DNA from: Nematostella vectensis
Lineage: Eukaryota; Cnidaria; Anthozoa; Actiniaria; Edwardsiidae
Assembly (NCBI RefSeq): GCF_932526225.1
Contig: NC_064040.1
Span: 14,566,494-14,630,493 of the forward strand
Direction: 5' to 3'
Length of the DNA stretch: 64,000 bases
Part shown: positions 47,355 to 59,649 of the stretch, in pieces
Numbering within the stretch: position 1 is the stretch's first letter
How the letters are laid out: each line of letters begins with the position of its first letter
Translations under genes and position numbers: made by a program
The notes under the pieces: generated by a model
What the model saw: only the letters and a program-made list of their open reading frames with translations
What the model was told of the DNA's origin: nothing
Database searches by the model: none

Positions 47355-48530
47355 TCATTCGTTATCACAGTGTCCCTGGACAAATTGCATGACATTTTGT
47401 GTTAACGCGCGCACGGCTTGCTGGATTTCTTGGTTCTTCCAGCAATACACACATGGATTAACCAAGGAATTGGTGCTTAGTAACACTACTGCAACACTGA
47501 AAGCTTCCGACAAGCGCTGACTGTTGCCAACCGCCAAACGCGCAAACACGACGACTGCAAACGGAGTGAAACAAACCAAGGACACTCCCACTAGGTAAGA
47601 CATCATCACTGCAAGTTTCCTCTGTGTTGGGCTCCCTGTGGAGTTCTCAGCGGTGCTACTGAGCGACCAGGCTACGTTACGACGCGGGAAGACTGTGGAC
47701 CTGACAGATGGACGTTGAATGCGAGTTTTATCATGAGATTCTGGCATATTATCATCGAAACTTATCGCACCAGCGTTATCTTGATAATTTATCATCTTAC
47801 GATAGGTGGTCGGTATTGTGCTTGGTATACCTGTGGAAGCAGGCTGTTCAGCACTTGGGTTGCCTGTGTTGGTGCGTTGGCATTCAGAAGGGTCTTTACA
47901 TTGCGCTTGTTGTATATGCGTTTTGTGGCGTTTGACAAGTTTGAAGATCCTGAAGTAAACTCCTGCGATGATGATTAGGCCGAGTGCGGGAATAAAGATG
48001 CTGATAGCGACTCCGACACTTGACCCGCCCCACATAAACTCCGCCGTGTAAACCCCACCTCCCGTATACAGTATGATAACAAGAGCGAGTACTCGAGGTA
48101 CGGTTACTATTGAAGGGTAACGAAAAGCCCAAAATAACGCCACGTAGCGCTCGCAGCTAATCGCCACAAGGATGAAAAATGAGGTGATGGTAGTGAAACA
48201 TCCAGCTGCTCTCGTCACGGCGTAGAAAGTACAAGACTTGAAGAGTTCGTAGCTTAGAAGATAGCCAATGAACAACGGGAGGAAAACCACTCCAACGAGG
48301 CAATCTGCAAATAATAGCGCACAAAGAAGAACTTGTGGCGGAGATAGAGTGTTCTTGTAAGATATAGCGGCCAGAAGGAGACCATTGCTACAAGCAATGA
48401 GGACGGATAACACAGAAGCTACCGCTGATAAAATACTAGCAACCGCGAGGTAGCTGTCGGCGTGAAAGTCAAAAGACCTGAAGAAGTCCTTTTCGCCGAG
48501 AAAGCAATTTTCTTCAAAATTGGTGGACAT
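47355..48530 (-). CDS. Class A (rhodopsin-like) G protein-coupled receptor, single exon
   Basis: A 391-residue seven-helix membrane receptor. The frame opens 8 codons earlier with TTG; the first ATG (48530) gives MSTNFEENCF with a short extracellular N-terminus. Landmarks: N49 in SNGLLLAA (TM1), D76 in LLFADCLVG (TM2), C100 at the top of TM3, CERY at 126-129 in place of DRY, CFTPF in TM6 in place of CWxP, and LVNPCVY in TM7 (NPxxY). The third intracellular loop is long, about 110 residues, and rich in Ser, Thr and Pro. The loop between TM4 and TM5 is very short and has no Cys, so the usual disulphide to C100 seems absent. Lineage-expanded orphan receptors of this type are common in cnidarians. 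The ligand cannot be predicted. Confidence 0.9.
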   Translation of the reverse strand: MSTNFEENCFLGEKDFFRSFDFHADSYLAVASILSAVASVLSVLIACSNGLLLAAISYKNTLSPPQVLLCALLFADCLVGVVFLPLFIGYLLSYELFKSCTFYAVTRAAGCFTTITSFFILVAISCERYVALFWAFRYPSIVTVPRVLALVIILYTGGGVYTAEFMWGGSSVGVAISIFIPALGLIIIAGVYFRIFKLVKRHKTHIQQAQCKDPSECQRTNTGNPSAEQPASTGIPSTIPTTYRKMINYQDNAGAISFDDNMPESHDKTRIQRPSVRSTVFPRRNVAWSLSSTAENSTGSPTQRKLAVMMSYLVGVSLVCFTPFAVVVFARLAVGNSQRLSEAFSVAVVLLSTNSLVNPCVYCWKNQEIQQAVRALTQNVMQFVQGHCDNE

Positions 48531-50291
48531 GTTTCTGTTGAAGCTTAAGGTCAATCGCGACTTGTGTTGCCTCTTGCAACTCTAGCAAAACCAGAAACCT
48601 ATTTGTTGAATCCAGACTGTTGAATCAGCTGATCAGCGCGAGAAAACAGTTCATGGATAAAGTTCCACTTAACAGGAAAGTGATGTCACGGAAGCTCTCA
48701 TACTCCCTTTTTCAGTTTATTCATTCAAATTACTCGACGGTCATATAGAGATAGCATTTTCCAGGAGTGAGTTACCCTACCGGATAACGCCATTATCAGT
48801 TTCCCTGCGTTTACTTCTTCGTTATCGAATGGTGGTGTCCTGTAAGCTGACTAAACAGTCGGTTGATATGAATAAACGATCAAAACATCAAAGACCCATT
48901 ACCTTTTCAAACAGTGTACAAATTTAGAGACTTTTAATCTTTATTTTATCGGTCGCTGCGTATGCTTTTATGACGTTTGTTAGTTATATCGATGGGACTG
49001 CAAATGAGTCGTTGCAATCAACGACATATCGCTTAGGGGTGTAGACAGATGAAGAAATAGAGGCTGTATGTTTGCTGTTAGTGAGTAAACCAATAATCTC
49101 TTGTCGCTTTCGCTGCGAGTGTTTCTCAATTGTTCATGGCAACCGTTCAAAAGATTTTTAAACAAAAACTCACTCAAAAAACTCTTTTAATTGCTCATTG
49201 TCCCGCAGGCTTCGGCTTTGCCAGAACGCACCTGCAAATATTGTTCAAGTTTTTTTCCTGTTTGTGATACGAGGCCGTTATGCTATCCACAACAAATTAC
49301 AGGTTAAAGGATAATTGTGACCCTTTTTGAATAGCGTTTGGTCAAGCGTTACTCATGTCTTGACAACGAAATCCGCCTTAATGAGAGAAAAGGCATGGAA
49401 ATGATTCCTTGACGGAGATATATGACAAATTCAATTCCGACTCATAAGAGGAATTACTTGGAGCTCGGCAAATACGGAGGTGCAGTTTCCCATTTCTAGT
49501 GCATGCAGAACCATACTTCTTATTCCTAATCTGTGAAATTTCCACTCCCTGTCAAACTTAAATTTGCTGCGAACCGTTCCCGGAAATTTGTAATTACCAA
49601 GAACATGGGGACAGGATGATCAGTTCACATGGCAACACACAAGAGCCCACGTATTTTTGTGCCAGCGCCCCAGTTGATTTCTGGCCTATCTGTAGGCAAG
49701 CAAAGCTCTCGCAAGCCCAACACAGCCTCTCATGTCCGAAAAACATTGGTAATTAAATGCTTTTACAGTAAAGCTCACAGAAGCTTCGACCATGACATTG
49801 CACAGGGAACCCTTCAAGAATCCTGAAGGACGTTTCACCACGCCCAAGGTATAATCCATTCATTAATGGTTACATACTCTGAAACGCACAGCGGCATGTA
49901 TGCTCCTTATCTGTAAGATGAAAGATGATAGATCTGAATGATGATGAAACGATTTCTACTTTATATTCAATTGTAATTTTAATTGTCTTATAGGACATAA
50001 CATACTGTAGCAATAATTATGAACTGAGTTCCCTACCACAATACAAAAAAAACTTTAATGATTATGTACATCTAACTAACTGCGATGGGATGTTTCGTTA
50101 TTTAATCTTCTTTTTCTGTCACATTTCATGACAATGAATGCTTATCTATCAATTATTCTAACCTATTTTTTAAAGTAACTGTGTGTTTCTATACCCCTTA
50201 ACCTCACCCCATGAAGGGAGAAGTTAGTAATCACACATTCTCAACTCTTATGAAAACAGCCAATACCTGACTCGATCATTTATTGAGTTAA
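48531..50291. other. Intergenic region between GPCR and TPM-RING genes
   Basis: AT-rich sequence with no open frame that I can support. The minus-strand AATAAA at 50279-50284, just past the TPM-RING stop, is its likely polyadenylation signal. Confidence 0.5.
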
Positions 50292-51488
50292 TTACCAACT
50301 CCCACCACCCCCACCCCCGCCACTAGAACCTCCTCCCCCAAACCCACTTCCACTACCAAAAGCACCAGGTTCCCCACCCGAGAACATTGGCCGTGCCTCA
50401 CAGAACATGGGGTCAGAGATGAAGCTGCCTCCATAGTGGCCAACAGTCCAATGGTGGATCATGTCCTGTGAAATAATCGAAGGGTAGAGCATTTGGAGAG
50501 TTCTCAAGCGGAAAGCAAGTTCAGGCATAAAGTCCAGAGTCTGTGACCCAAGTTCGTCGTCATTTCTAGATGTAGGCTTGCGGCATATCGGACATGTTGT
50601 GTTATTCTCTAACCATCGACTCAGGCATGGTTCACAGTACTTATGTCCACATACAAGAAGCCTGGTAGGAGTTTCAGGTGTGAATTCTTCCAGGCAAATA
50701 GGACATGACTTGGACTCATATCTTTTCTTACCCTTGGCTGCATTCCGCTCATTTTCAATTATTTGAAGTTTTCTTTGACACGTTTCATACCGTCTCTGCT
50801 TGTAGAAACTATAGCCGACAATAGCAGCCATGAAAATGAAGAACCCAATGATGAGGATTACTCCGAGAAGAGACCCAGACGTCAGCATTTTTCCACTGAA
50901 AACCTCCCCCATTCTTTCGACACCCAAGTGAACCGCTCGACCATATTTTTCACTGCGAAGAAAGGGCTTCATTTCGTCAAAAATGATACCTATCTGATCG
51001 GAAGTCAAAACTTCCTTGGCCACTCTCCCAGTAGAGATATACATTGTGCGATCGGTCACAGAGAGCAAGAACACAGCACCGTCACCACAACCTCTATGTC
51101 CTACACCCCATGAGTCATGCAAATGAACAGCGAAATCTCGGGCTAACTCCTCGCCGCTGATTCCATAGTGATGTTTTATCTTTTTCATCAAGGCAACAGC
51201 TATCTGATATCCAGGTTTACGACTGTGTTCGCACCCCGATGTGGTTTTCTGTTCGATATTGCGTAGCATTTCTTCAAGAGTATTCGCATCTGCGTAACTC
51301 AGTACTTCGTCTGGATCGCAAATCCACGACGACACACCACGCCGCCCACACATTTCAGTGTCTTTTATGGGATTTGGGAAGTTTTCCTTACTCCATTCTT
51401 TACAGATAGATACATTGATTGCTGATAGAAAAAGAAATAGACACAGAATTCGCGAGAAGAGCAAACGTGTTTTCCAACACGTCACCAT
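50292..51488 (-). CDS. TPM-domain, transmembrane, RING-finger protein
   Basis: 398 residues from the ATG at 51488; the frame extends upstream only to a TTG. Residues 1-29 look like a signal peptide (LLFSRILCLFLFLSAI core). Residues about 55-200 match a TPM domain (DPDEVLSYADANTLEEMLR, YQIAVALMKK, HDSWGVGHRGCGDGAVFLLS, RTMYISTGRVAKEVL). A transmembrane helix follows at about 206-228. A C3HC4 RING finger uses C262, C265, C280, H282, C285, C288, C299 and C302, so a cytosolic E3 ubiquitin ligase role is likely. The tail is Gly/Ser-rich and ends GSW, like the tails of bacterial YgcG-type TPM proteins. Topology: TPM domain in the lumen or outside, RING in the cytosol. TPM proteins include MOLO-1, a receptor auxiliary subunit in nematodes; the substrate here is unknown. 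The gene has one exon. Confidence 0.9.
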   Translation of the reverse strand: MVTCWKTRLLFSRILCLFLFLSAINVSICKEWSKENFPNPIKDTEMCGRRGVSSWICDPDEVLSYADANTLEEMLRNIEQKTTSGCEHSRKPGYQIAVALMKKIKHHYGISGEELARDFAVHLHDSWGVGHRGCGDGAVFLLSVTDRTMYISTGRVAKEVLTSDQIGIIFDEMKPFLRSEKYGRAVHLGVERMGEVFSGKMLTSGSLLGVILIIGFFIFMAAIVGYSFYKQRRYETCQRKLQIIENERNAAKGKKRYESKSCPICLEEFTPETPTRLLVCGHKYCEPCLSRWLENNTTCPICRKPTSRNDDELGSQTLDFMPELAFRLRTLQMLYPSIISQDMIHHWTVGHYGGSFISDPMFCEARPMFSGGEPGAFGSGSGFGGGGSSGGGGGGGSW

Positions 51489-52684
51489 TTTGCTGTTTTG
51501 ATGCAATGAGCCGGATTATTACAACACAACAGGTAACCCGCGATACAATTTCAATAACCACAGGAAACCCAGAAGAAATGGGAAAAGAAAGTGCGTACGA
51601 AGAGAATCTTTATAAAAGAAATAAATATAATAATAAAGATAAAAAACATGAAACCCTCCCTCAAAATCGGCGGAAATGTGACTTGCTTCACGACGCGCTT
51701 TCCGTAATTACTTAGAAAAAACAGGCAAGTTGCGAAATCTGAGCTGCTAATCCATGGCTCACTACCATAAAGACGATTTCGTTGTTTTATTATCTGAATT
51801 TAGCCTAATTGATTCAGCTACTTCTACCCTTGCGCGGATGACGTCCATATAATGTGCAATGTCATAATTTCAAATTCTTCATTTTACAAATGAACGCCTT
51901 GGATCCCCATGGATGGGAGAGTTTCCTCTCTATTATTCATCAGAGTATCGAAAATAAGAGTCTCCTGATACTCAGACCATTCGTTGCGCACGGAAGAAAG
52001 TATTTTGTACAGAAAACCTTACATTGACACTGACCTATGTTTATGACAAGAAGGGGGGGGGGGGGGGGGGTGAAACCGGAATTTTGGCTACCAGTAATGG
52101 ATTTGATAATGTAACTTTTTCTTATTTTTTAATATAAACCGTATAACACATTACATTAAAGTATACTGAGAATTCTTGCCAAAGATTCCTAAAATGCCAA
52201 ACCACTTTTCTTTAAATTAAGTTTGGAATTTTAATGGGACAAATTAGGATACTCTGATTGGTCAATGTAATACAGTATGATGGCTTGGTTGGAAGACATC
52301 AAATTGTAGGCCAAGGAAAACAGTTCAAGGCTTTTAGTTGGTGGAAGCGAAGGTTTATTTTTTGTCCCTTGGAACTAACGAGGGTGAGGGTGCAGATTAC
52401 TCACAATCGCAGTAAATGTCTTTTTCCCTAAAACTGCTAGAATTACAACAGACATAAAAATAATACTAAAATAAGCCCAGAGGCATTTTATGAGAATTAC
52501 AACATATCCTCCAACAGTTTTAGTTATAGCACGAACTCTTGGTGTTGCTATATCGGCGTGTTGATGTCTCAGGCAACAAACGTTGCAATAAATAATCCTT
52601 TTGGTTTTCACCTAAGTCCCGCTGAGCTGCTGAGTTCCGTAGAGTACGGTATCACAGGATATTTACTAGAACATTTGCTACAAA
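51489..52684. other. Intergenic region between TPM-RING and WDR92 genes
   Basis: Includes an 18-base G run near 52052. A minus-strand frame at 52375-52611 lies in the 3' flank of WDR92 and resembles no known protein; it is probably 3' UTR or chance. No gene supported. Confidence 0.5.
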
Positions 52685-55600
52685 TCATATCTTGTTGAGC
52701 TTCGTCACAATAAGAACACGTAACGTCTGGTCGAATGAAGTACAAACTGCAAGACCAGCCTGGAGATAAAGATAAAAAAGGGAAGAAAATTTTTTTTAAA
52801 TTATTCAATTAGTTTAATCATTATTGAAGTTTATGATTCAAGCATTCAAGGTACTGTTAGTATCATATGACTAGATTGAGCCTATGGTGGGGGAGGGCCC
52901 TCACTAGTCTTTAACTCGACTTGGAGGCTGATTAAAACGAAACTGCAGGCTGGTCCTGTAGTAAATACAAACCATCTTCTTCTTTCTAAAAAAAATCCCA
53001 TAATTTTGATCCAATGATGTGCTACTTAAAGATCATATTGTTTTAATACATTTCAAGAGAAGTAAAGTTCTATCAATATTTGTATTACCTTGTCTGGGCT
53101 CCAATCAAATGAGCCAATTGGTTGAGAGGAAAATGTTGCATTCTGGAGCTGCATCACGGAACCTGCCACACCCATTTCTACTCCATCAGAGTCTTTCTCA
53201 GATCTCTTTACAGGGTAAGAGCTGAAAGGGAATGATAAAAGGTAAATTATGACAATAATTGTAATCATGGGCATTGTCATTGTCGTCGTCATCATCATCA
53301 TTATCATCATCATCATTTCTTCATAAAAACTTTTCAATTTTATTCAATTTGAAATGTCAACCTTTTATATATTTTATTTTTTTATTTATTTTAGAAGGTT
53401 GATACCTAGTTCTAGACATAACTTAAAACAACTAAACATTAACTTAAAAAAGTTTACTCATGGCATACAGCATACATAGCTAGGAAATATATTATAATGG
53501 AAAATTATATAGTTGCGTTTTGTTAGTTTTACCATAAAAAAACAATGGAAGAATCTAAACAATGGAACCAGGTGGTGCCATTTTCAATGTTTCTGGTCCA
53601 ACAAAACAAAACTAATGCAGATAAGAGTGTATTCAAAACACTTACTATTTCCATAGATTTACAGAACCATTCCCACCACACGTCATAAAAACATCTCTGT
53701 TCTGTGGCAAGTGACGACAACACCACACAGTTGACTTGTGAGCCTATACACAAAACAAGAGAGCTACAATAAGAATACAGATCTGGGGTGTTACCCAGAT
53801 GTAGTTGTGCTTTGTTGCACCTTAGAATATTCACAACATACAAATGACGTTCTGTTTGTGAATCAATCCATCTCTTGTCCAGAAACAGCTGAAGACAAGT
53901 ATACCCCAGGAAAACCTCAAGAAAAAGCACTTGCAATATGATGATATGGTGAGTGACCCTCTCCCCCCCCCCCACAATTCCTCAAGTATATGCTGTTCCA
54001 CATATCTGCTAGTTTGGTAACACACCACAAGAGAAGCTAACCTTCTCTGTAACACTTGCAAATCCCTTCTCTGGATGCTGTGTTCTCAGGTCATAAACAT
54101 GGAACTTGGATTCTAGTGTTGTGGCTACCAGCTTGTTCATCATTATGTCTTTACGGTCGAACTCCAAACCACAAACCTGAGCAGAAAAATATTATAAGAG
54201 CGTAAAGACCCCTACAGCTAAAAATCACAGGATATTTTAAAAAGAATTGTTAAAACAGACTTTATAGTACCTCGGGATGACTACTTAAATTCCCTCCGCC
54301 TGCAGCGTCAGGACTTTAACTAATTATCCCTTGTTGCGTGGACATTTAATCAATAAATTCTCCTCATGTCATGCTATAACTGCAGTTTCAGCACATTGGC
54401 CCATTGCTTTTATCAGAGCACACGGAAGCAAACTAAAGCAGAACTTCCTTGATTTATACATATCTTACATATGTAGCTAGTATAGTTCAGTCCTAATGGA
54501 CATTCAAGTGTGCCGGAGGCTCTCACTGGGGCTCATTTTCAAAACACTTCTTCACCTCTTGAGGGATGGCACAGATCTCATTTACAACTTGGGATGTTGG
54601 ACTTTTCTTTCCATCCTCTTATATAGGTAGACAGCCCAATAACAGCTAAATGATGTTGCCGATGTCGATGTTGCCCTTGAAATGTTATATAATAGATTTA
54701 AGAGAGCTCCATGGAATAAAATAAAAGGGCTATGCATAGAGGAGAGAAGGGCCTGGGTTAATTGCTGCCATTTCCACTAAGACTATATTGAATGCAGAGC
54801 TACATAAATATTAATAAAGCAGAGCCACAAATTAATTTTAATAATTTTTAGGTTATAAAAATATTTGTACGCACAAAACAATGACAGCAAGATGCAAAAA
54901 GTTTTCCCTATGCAAAATTATGCAACAAAAATATATGTTAACTTAAATTATTTTGTATATGTCCTGTTCTTAGAAGAACAGAAATCATTTTGGACTTGAA
55001 CCTATTCTTTTTGCTTCTTGTTATTGACAGGGCTTATTGAATTATGCGAAAAAAACTCTAAATTACGTGGAAAATCAATCATTACACACTAAATTACGCG
55101 AAATTTTGCAATACATTTTTCTTTAAAAATCAAAATTTTGCGGGATTCTTTACTGAATTAGGCGCCAAATTACAAGGAATATCAACTTTTGCGCCCAAAC
55201 TACATTTTTGTCGTTCAAAATTTAGCCAAATTACCCGGGATTATGCAGAAATTTTTGGATTAAGTGGATTACGTGGAAAAAGCCAAATTCCACACAAGCG
55301 CGTAATTTGGCCTTCTTTGCACACAGTGGAGTCAAGAGGGATGACGGCCTTATCCTAGCCATGTCCCTTGTATGGCAACTCTTTGTGTTGAGTCTTACTT
55401 TTCTCTTTTGTAGCACATGTTCAGGCCTGTGGTCAGGATCTTGAGCGGGGGGGAGGAGGGGGGTCGTTTACACATTTAGCAGACCATTATCTTTTAGTAA
55501 GCTAGCCCTAGTTCGCAGTGACACTCAATTTTCCTTCATTAAGAGTGGGCCATCCATTCAAATGCGGTGGTTCTTACAAACCCCCTGAATATCCCGGGGC

Positions 55601-57966
55601 TACGGACCTGATGTTTGTGTTACCTGTAAGTCTTATAGTACCTACCCCATTCTTCACATTTGTTTCCCATCTCAGGGCCATCTTCTTCAAATCAAACATC
55701 TTTATATCCCCATTATCATAACCTGCCACTACGGAGCGCTCTTCTGCGTTGTATGTATCACCTCAACACAAAAAATCAAACAAAGTCACTCTTAGGATTC
55801 TTTTAAAGCACACATGCAAGTCTATTCGAAGATTTATACCAAAATTATAAAAAAAAAATGAAATTTGTGGTTCTCCTGTTTGAAAGCGACAATGTAACTT
55901 TTTTTATCATGATCGGTTATCTATCCCCTCAAATGTTACAAAACGTTATAGCTAAGCCATTGAGTAATGTAGCCATTTCAAAAGAGATTGGTCTTAAGAC
56001 AAAATTTAGCACTCTCCAAATAAATAGTAATTCCACAGTATGGTTAACTACAGTAGTACCAATACACCCCTGATGACCCATTGTAAATTATCAAAAATAA
56101 AACTTAATGGCCTAACCAAATGCCACGGCCCAGCAATCTCTGCCCTCTTGCCCTTCAATGGGGGCCATGCTAGCAACTGGCTTGTCCTTCTGCCGAGGAT
56201 CCCAGACACTGACAGAGCCTGACAGAATATCAAAGGTTAATATTATTCACTTGAAAAAACTTATTATTCAATAGTCTCTTCAGCAAAAAGGCAAACAGAA
56301 TGTGTCACAAGAATGATAGGAAATTAGATTCACTCCAATGGGTTGGATCAAACTTACTTCATTAGTATAATTTATATAAATTAAGAAACCCTAGCTCTTA
56401 TTTTTACTAGTTTCACATAAATTATACTTATATTAAACTACTCAACAAAAACATACATAACACTTTTTTTAATAATACAGTATGTGAAGAATTTGAGCAA
56501 CCCAAAATTAATAATTTCTCTGTGACATAAAAGCTAATAAAATTCAACTGTTCATTTATTAGCAGTGGGCAAATACAATACATTCACAAAGAACATGATC
56601 AACATAATAATTTACAGTTTACCAATCAGACTAAAAATGCACTCCTACTGATACTGTAGCATGATATTAAAAAAAAAAATATTTCAATAGAAAACACCTA
56701 AAAACTGGTCAATAACACTAACCATCTCTGCTGCCAGTCACAATCTCTGGGGCTCCTTCTCCAACTCCAAGCCCCCCAACACCATCAATAGCATTGATGA
56801 TTTGTGTGTGTGCCTTGACAGAGTAGACTGGCTTCTCTGTGTTCTCAAGATTCCTGTCAATGACATAACAAAAATTCAATCTAAGGCATTTTTACGACTT
56901 CAAAATAAAGAGGGAGCTTTTTGCTTGATGACTAAGAGCATTTTGCATATTATCCTTTGCATGAAATGTTGTATGGTAAATGAATGGAAAATGCAGACTC
57001 GCCATGTAATGTTTAAGCATATACTGTATAGGACAGACTTAATATTTTTTTCAGTGAAAGAACATAATTAACAAATGACTACAAATTGTACATTTCACCA
57101 TGTTTACTTGTGTACAATAATACAGTAGGCTTCCTTAATGCAAAGCAAGCAAATAAGATAACATGTTTTGATTATACCCAGTATTTGCATTAGATATACA
57201 TAAGAGTAAGATGCACAAAAAGTATGATCAAGATCGGTGAGGCAAGTAATCATGCATTTATGAAAGTATCACAGCTTTCTTGTAGCATAAAGAGCTATGG
57301 TCCCAACCACAAAGAGGCATACCAGATCATCATCTTTCCTTCAAAGTCACCAGTGGCCAAATATCTTTGCTGTAGACTTGAAGCTCCAAACGTCCCACAT
57401 TTAAATGGAGTTCTTTTCTCGACCTGATAACCAATAAAATAATACAACAAAAACAAAAATATACGTTGACTACATTGAGTATGATATTTTAATATATTTT
57501 TAAAGACCAGCTTCAGAATACCCTGCAACAGTTGTTCTAAAAAAGAACTTCACAAATTAATTTATAAAGAATGAGGCATTAATACAATGTAACCAAATTA
57601 TTGGGAGGGTATTCTAAAATTCAGCTTTTTGAAAAGGGAGATCTATGTTAGGGTCAAATAATAAACAAACATAAACAAACACAGAAAACGTCAAGACAAA
57701 AAGCGCCCAAAAAAATGCAGGAAAAGTAAGTAAACGTAGCAGTCTTTGTCCCAGAATATAAGCAACCTTTATCACTATAGTTGACTCACATCTTTTAGTA
57801 ACTTGATGCTCCCTTTTGACAGCTCGTAAACTTGCATGGCCCCCGTGCCGCGGGCATGGTTTCCTAACACGACAAACCTCGCGCTGCACGGCACCCATTT
57901 GGCGTCGAATAACGTATAATTAAGAGAGCTAGTCGCGTGGAGTATTATTTGAGGCTTGTTCTCCAT
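52685..57966 (-). CDS. WDR92: WD repeat protein 92 (Monad), dynein axonemal assembly factor, complete
   Basis: A beta-propeller cofactor of the R2TP/prefoldin-like chaperone system, needed for cytoplasmic preassembly of axonemal dyneins (DNAAF10). Exons, right to left: 57790-57966, 57323-57423, 56723-56853, 56117-56218, 55646-55761, 54042-54176, 53646-53743, 53089-53221, 52685-52759. All introns are GT-AG with matching phases, giving 355 residues (human: 357). Strong matches: [127 protein letters not shown], and the C-terminus [17 protein letters not shown]. Every family block appears in order, so the gene looks intact. Its presence fits a ciliated animal. Confidence 0.96.
54980..55320. repeat. 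Diverged AAATTACG-type repeat in WDR92 intron
   Basis: Short motifs such as AAATTACGTGG, AAATTACGCGAAA, GAATTAGGCGCC, AAATTACCCGGG and GATTACGTGG recur every 25-45 bp. This looks like an old, degenerate tandem repeat. It lies in the intron between WDR92 exons 55646-55761 and 54042-54176. Confidence 0.45.
55423..55612. repeat. Probable MITE-like element in WDR92 intron
   Basis: Starts with CAGGCCTGTGGTCAGGATC and a G-tract, ends CCCGGGGCTACGGACCTG. The end is like those at 21397 and 45614. It sits about 30 bp downstream of a WDR92 donor site. Confidence 0.4.
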
Positions 57967-59099
57967 TTTACTGAACTTCTAGCTATCAAATACAACGTTT
58001 TTTTTTGGCGATTTTAGCGTCCATTTCTACAATTAGTCGTTTCTAAGATGAAATATCCCAGGCGTCCCTTACACTAGAGCATGCGCATGGTGTAGTCTGC
58101 AGTCCAGCTGACCATAGAAACACAGGGTGCCCATGCTCAGTACGCCCTTTAGTCCTCACGTTTCTATCTTCTTTTTTTTTTTTTGGGGGGGGGGGGGGGG
58201 GGGTGGCTGAGTCATTCTGATCCAGACAAATATTTGAATATGTTATGGAAAGAAAATTATGTTTGATAAATCTTATTTATAGCGTATAGCGTTTCATTCG
58301 ATATTTCCAGTATAATACTACTTTTCACTCAAGCAGGCTATAAACAAGACTCCTTTTAAAGTCAAGAAACAACAAAACTGCGAGAAAACAACGAGAAACA
58401 TCGAGCTCACCTGCCTCTATTGAGCCCGGTGGTTTCTTGATTTCTCTTCTTTGTGGGCATGCGTCATATCGTTTCCCTCGATAAATGAATTGTTCCGTTT
58501 TCCCCTTGGGGCATACCTCAAATTCAGGATGGGATTTCGAGGCCAATGAGCAATCTTCTTATCTCACGATTGCTGTTACTCAATACAGTTCTTATCGCTA
58601 ATTTGTCCCCCTTCTCCTTTGCAATTTAATATTTGTTTGTACCGTGGGCAATGATTAACACTGATTCAAACATCCCGTGATGAAGAGCAATAGTTTCGCG
58701 GCATGATGTAGTATTACGCCTTAATTAGACATTACCGACAACGTATGACTTACTGTAAACCCTCGAACAGGTACACAGCACTCATGATCTTAAACTCGTG
58801 TCACAAACTGAAATATCAACCGCCACACGTGAAAAAATCGAGACAAAACAAAAACAGAATTGATAATAAAAAAATGGCAGTTATTGTGGATATATTTTAC
58901 TTTACATGGCCATGGTGATTCAAAATTAACGTTGTTATCTTTTGACACCTGAAATTAATCCAAGAATTAAAAAAATTAAGCACCTGTTATTTAGTCTGTT
59001 ATTACGCTTTCAGTAGTGATAGGAGGAGACTGACTCCCGTTATAGATAACGACAGAAAAGAAATTTCCTTTCATAGTTTGCCAAGACGTCGAAACAACA
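57967..59099. other. 5' flank of WDR92
   Basis: Presumed WDR92 promoter side. Contains a T-run followed by a G-run at 58172-58203. A minus-strand frame (58404-58546) ends in a good donor (GAGGCAG|GTGAGC) but has no ATG and no family match, so it is not called as a gene. Confidence 0.45.
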
Positions 59100-59390
59100 A
59101 TGAGCAATGTTACGAAGCTGAAAGAAAGTCAAATAATCTCAGCTATTGACTTCCCCCGATTTTTAATTGCTTTTATTACGTCAACTGTGATTGGCGAATG
59201 GGGTTATGATTGCTGTAGAATATATATAAAAGACTCAAGATATCGAACGCAACTCAAACGAAGGGGACAAGAAGTATTAGAGACATTGGAGGCATTTAAG
59301 TTTGGACATAAAAGGAGGAAAGAAGCCCTTTGGAAAGCTCTACATAAAATCAAGGTATCTCTAAAGTTATGTTACTACCTAAAAGGCTAG
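59100..59390 (+). CDS. Hypothetical small protein or first exon
   Basis: Begins with ATG (MSNVTKLKESQIISAIDFPR), then a hydrophobic stretch FLIAFITSTVIGEWGY and a long basic, helix-like region. A plausible donor follows ATCAAG at 59354 (GTATCT). A second frame ending in a stop at 59647 (KHAKKLRNLLKSK end) follows an AG acceptor-like site near 59488, but the phases do not match, so I do not join them. I recognise no family. It could be chance. Confidence 0.25.
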   Translation: MSNVTKLKESQIISAIDFPRFLIAFITSTVIGEWGYDCCRIYIKDSRYRTQLKRRGQEVLETLEAFKFGHKRRKEALWKALHKIKVSLKLCYYLKG

Positions 59391-59649
59391 AGACTATAGA
59401 AAAAAATACACGGAGAGTATCTTCACATATTTTTTTCTCTTGTGGGCTGAGTGAAGCTAATCTCGTTTCAACTTTCTTCATAACAATTAGGAACAAACAT
59501 GAGATCTTAGTTTATCAGGAAATCCACAAAAGTAATATGCGTAAATGCAAAAGAAATAAAACAAGACGGCAATCCGTTTTTGAAGTTGATGAACACATGC
59601 CGTTCAAGCACGCTAAAAAACTTCGAAATCTTTTAAAGAGCAAATAATG

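Noticed and set aside
52375-52808. Minus-strand frames downstream of or over the last WDR92 exon
   Set aside because: The upper one is an out-of-frame shadow of the WDR92 terminal exon; the lower one is in its 3' flank with no match.
58404-58546. Possible exon (VCPKGKTEQFIYRG frame) with a good donor
   Set aside because: No ATG, no clear acceptor and no partner exon found.
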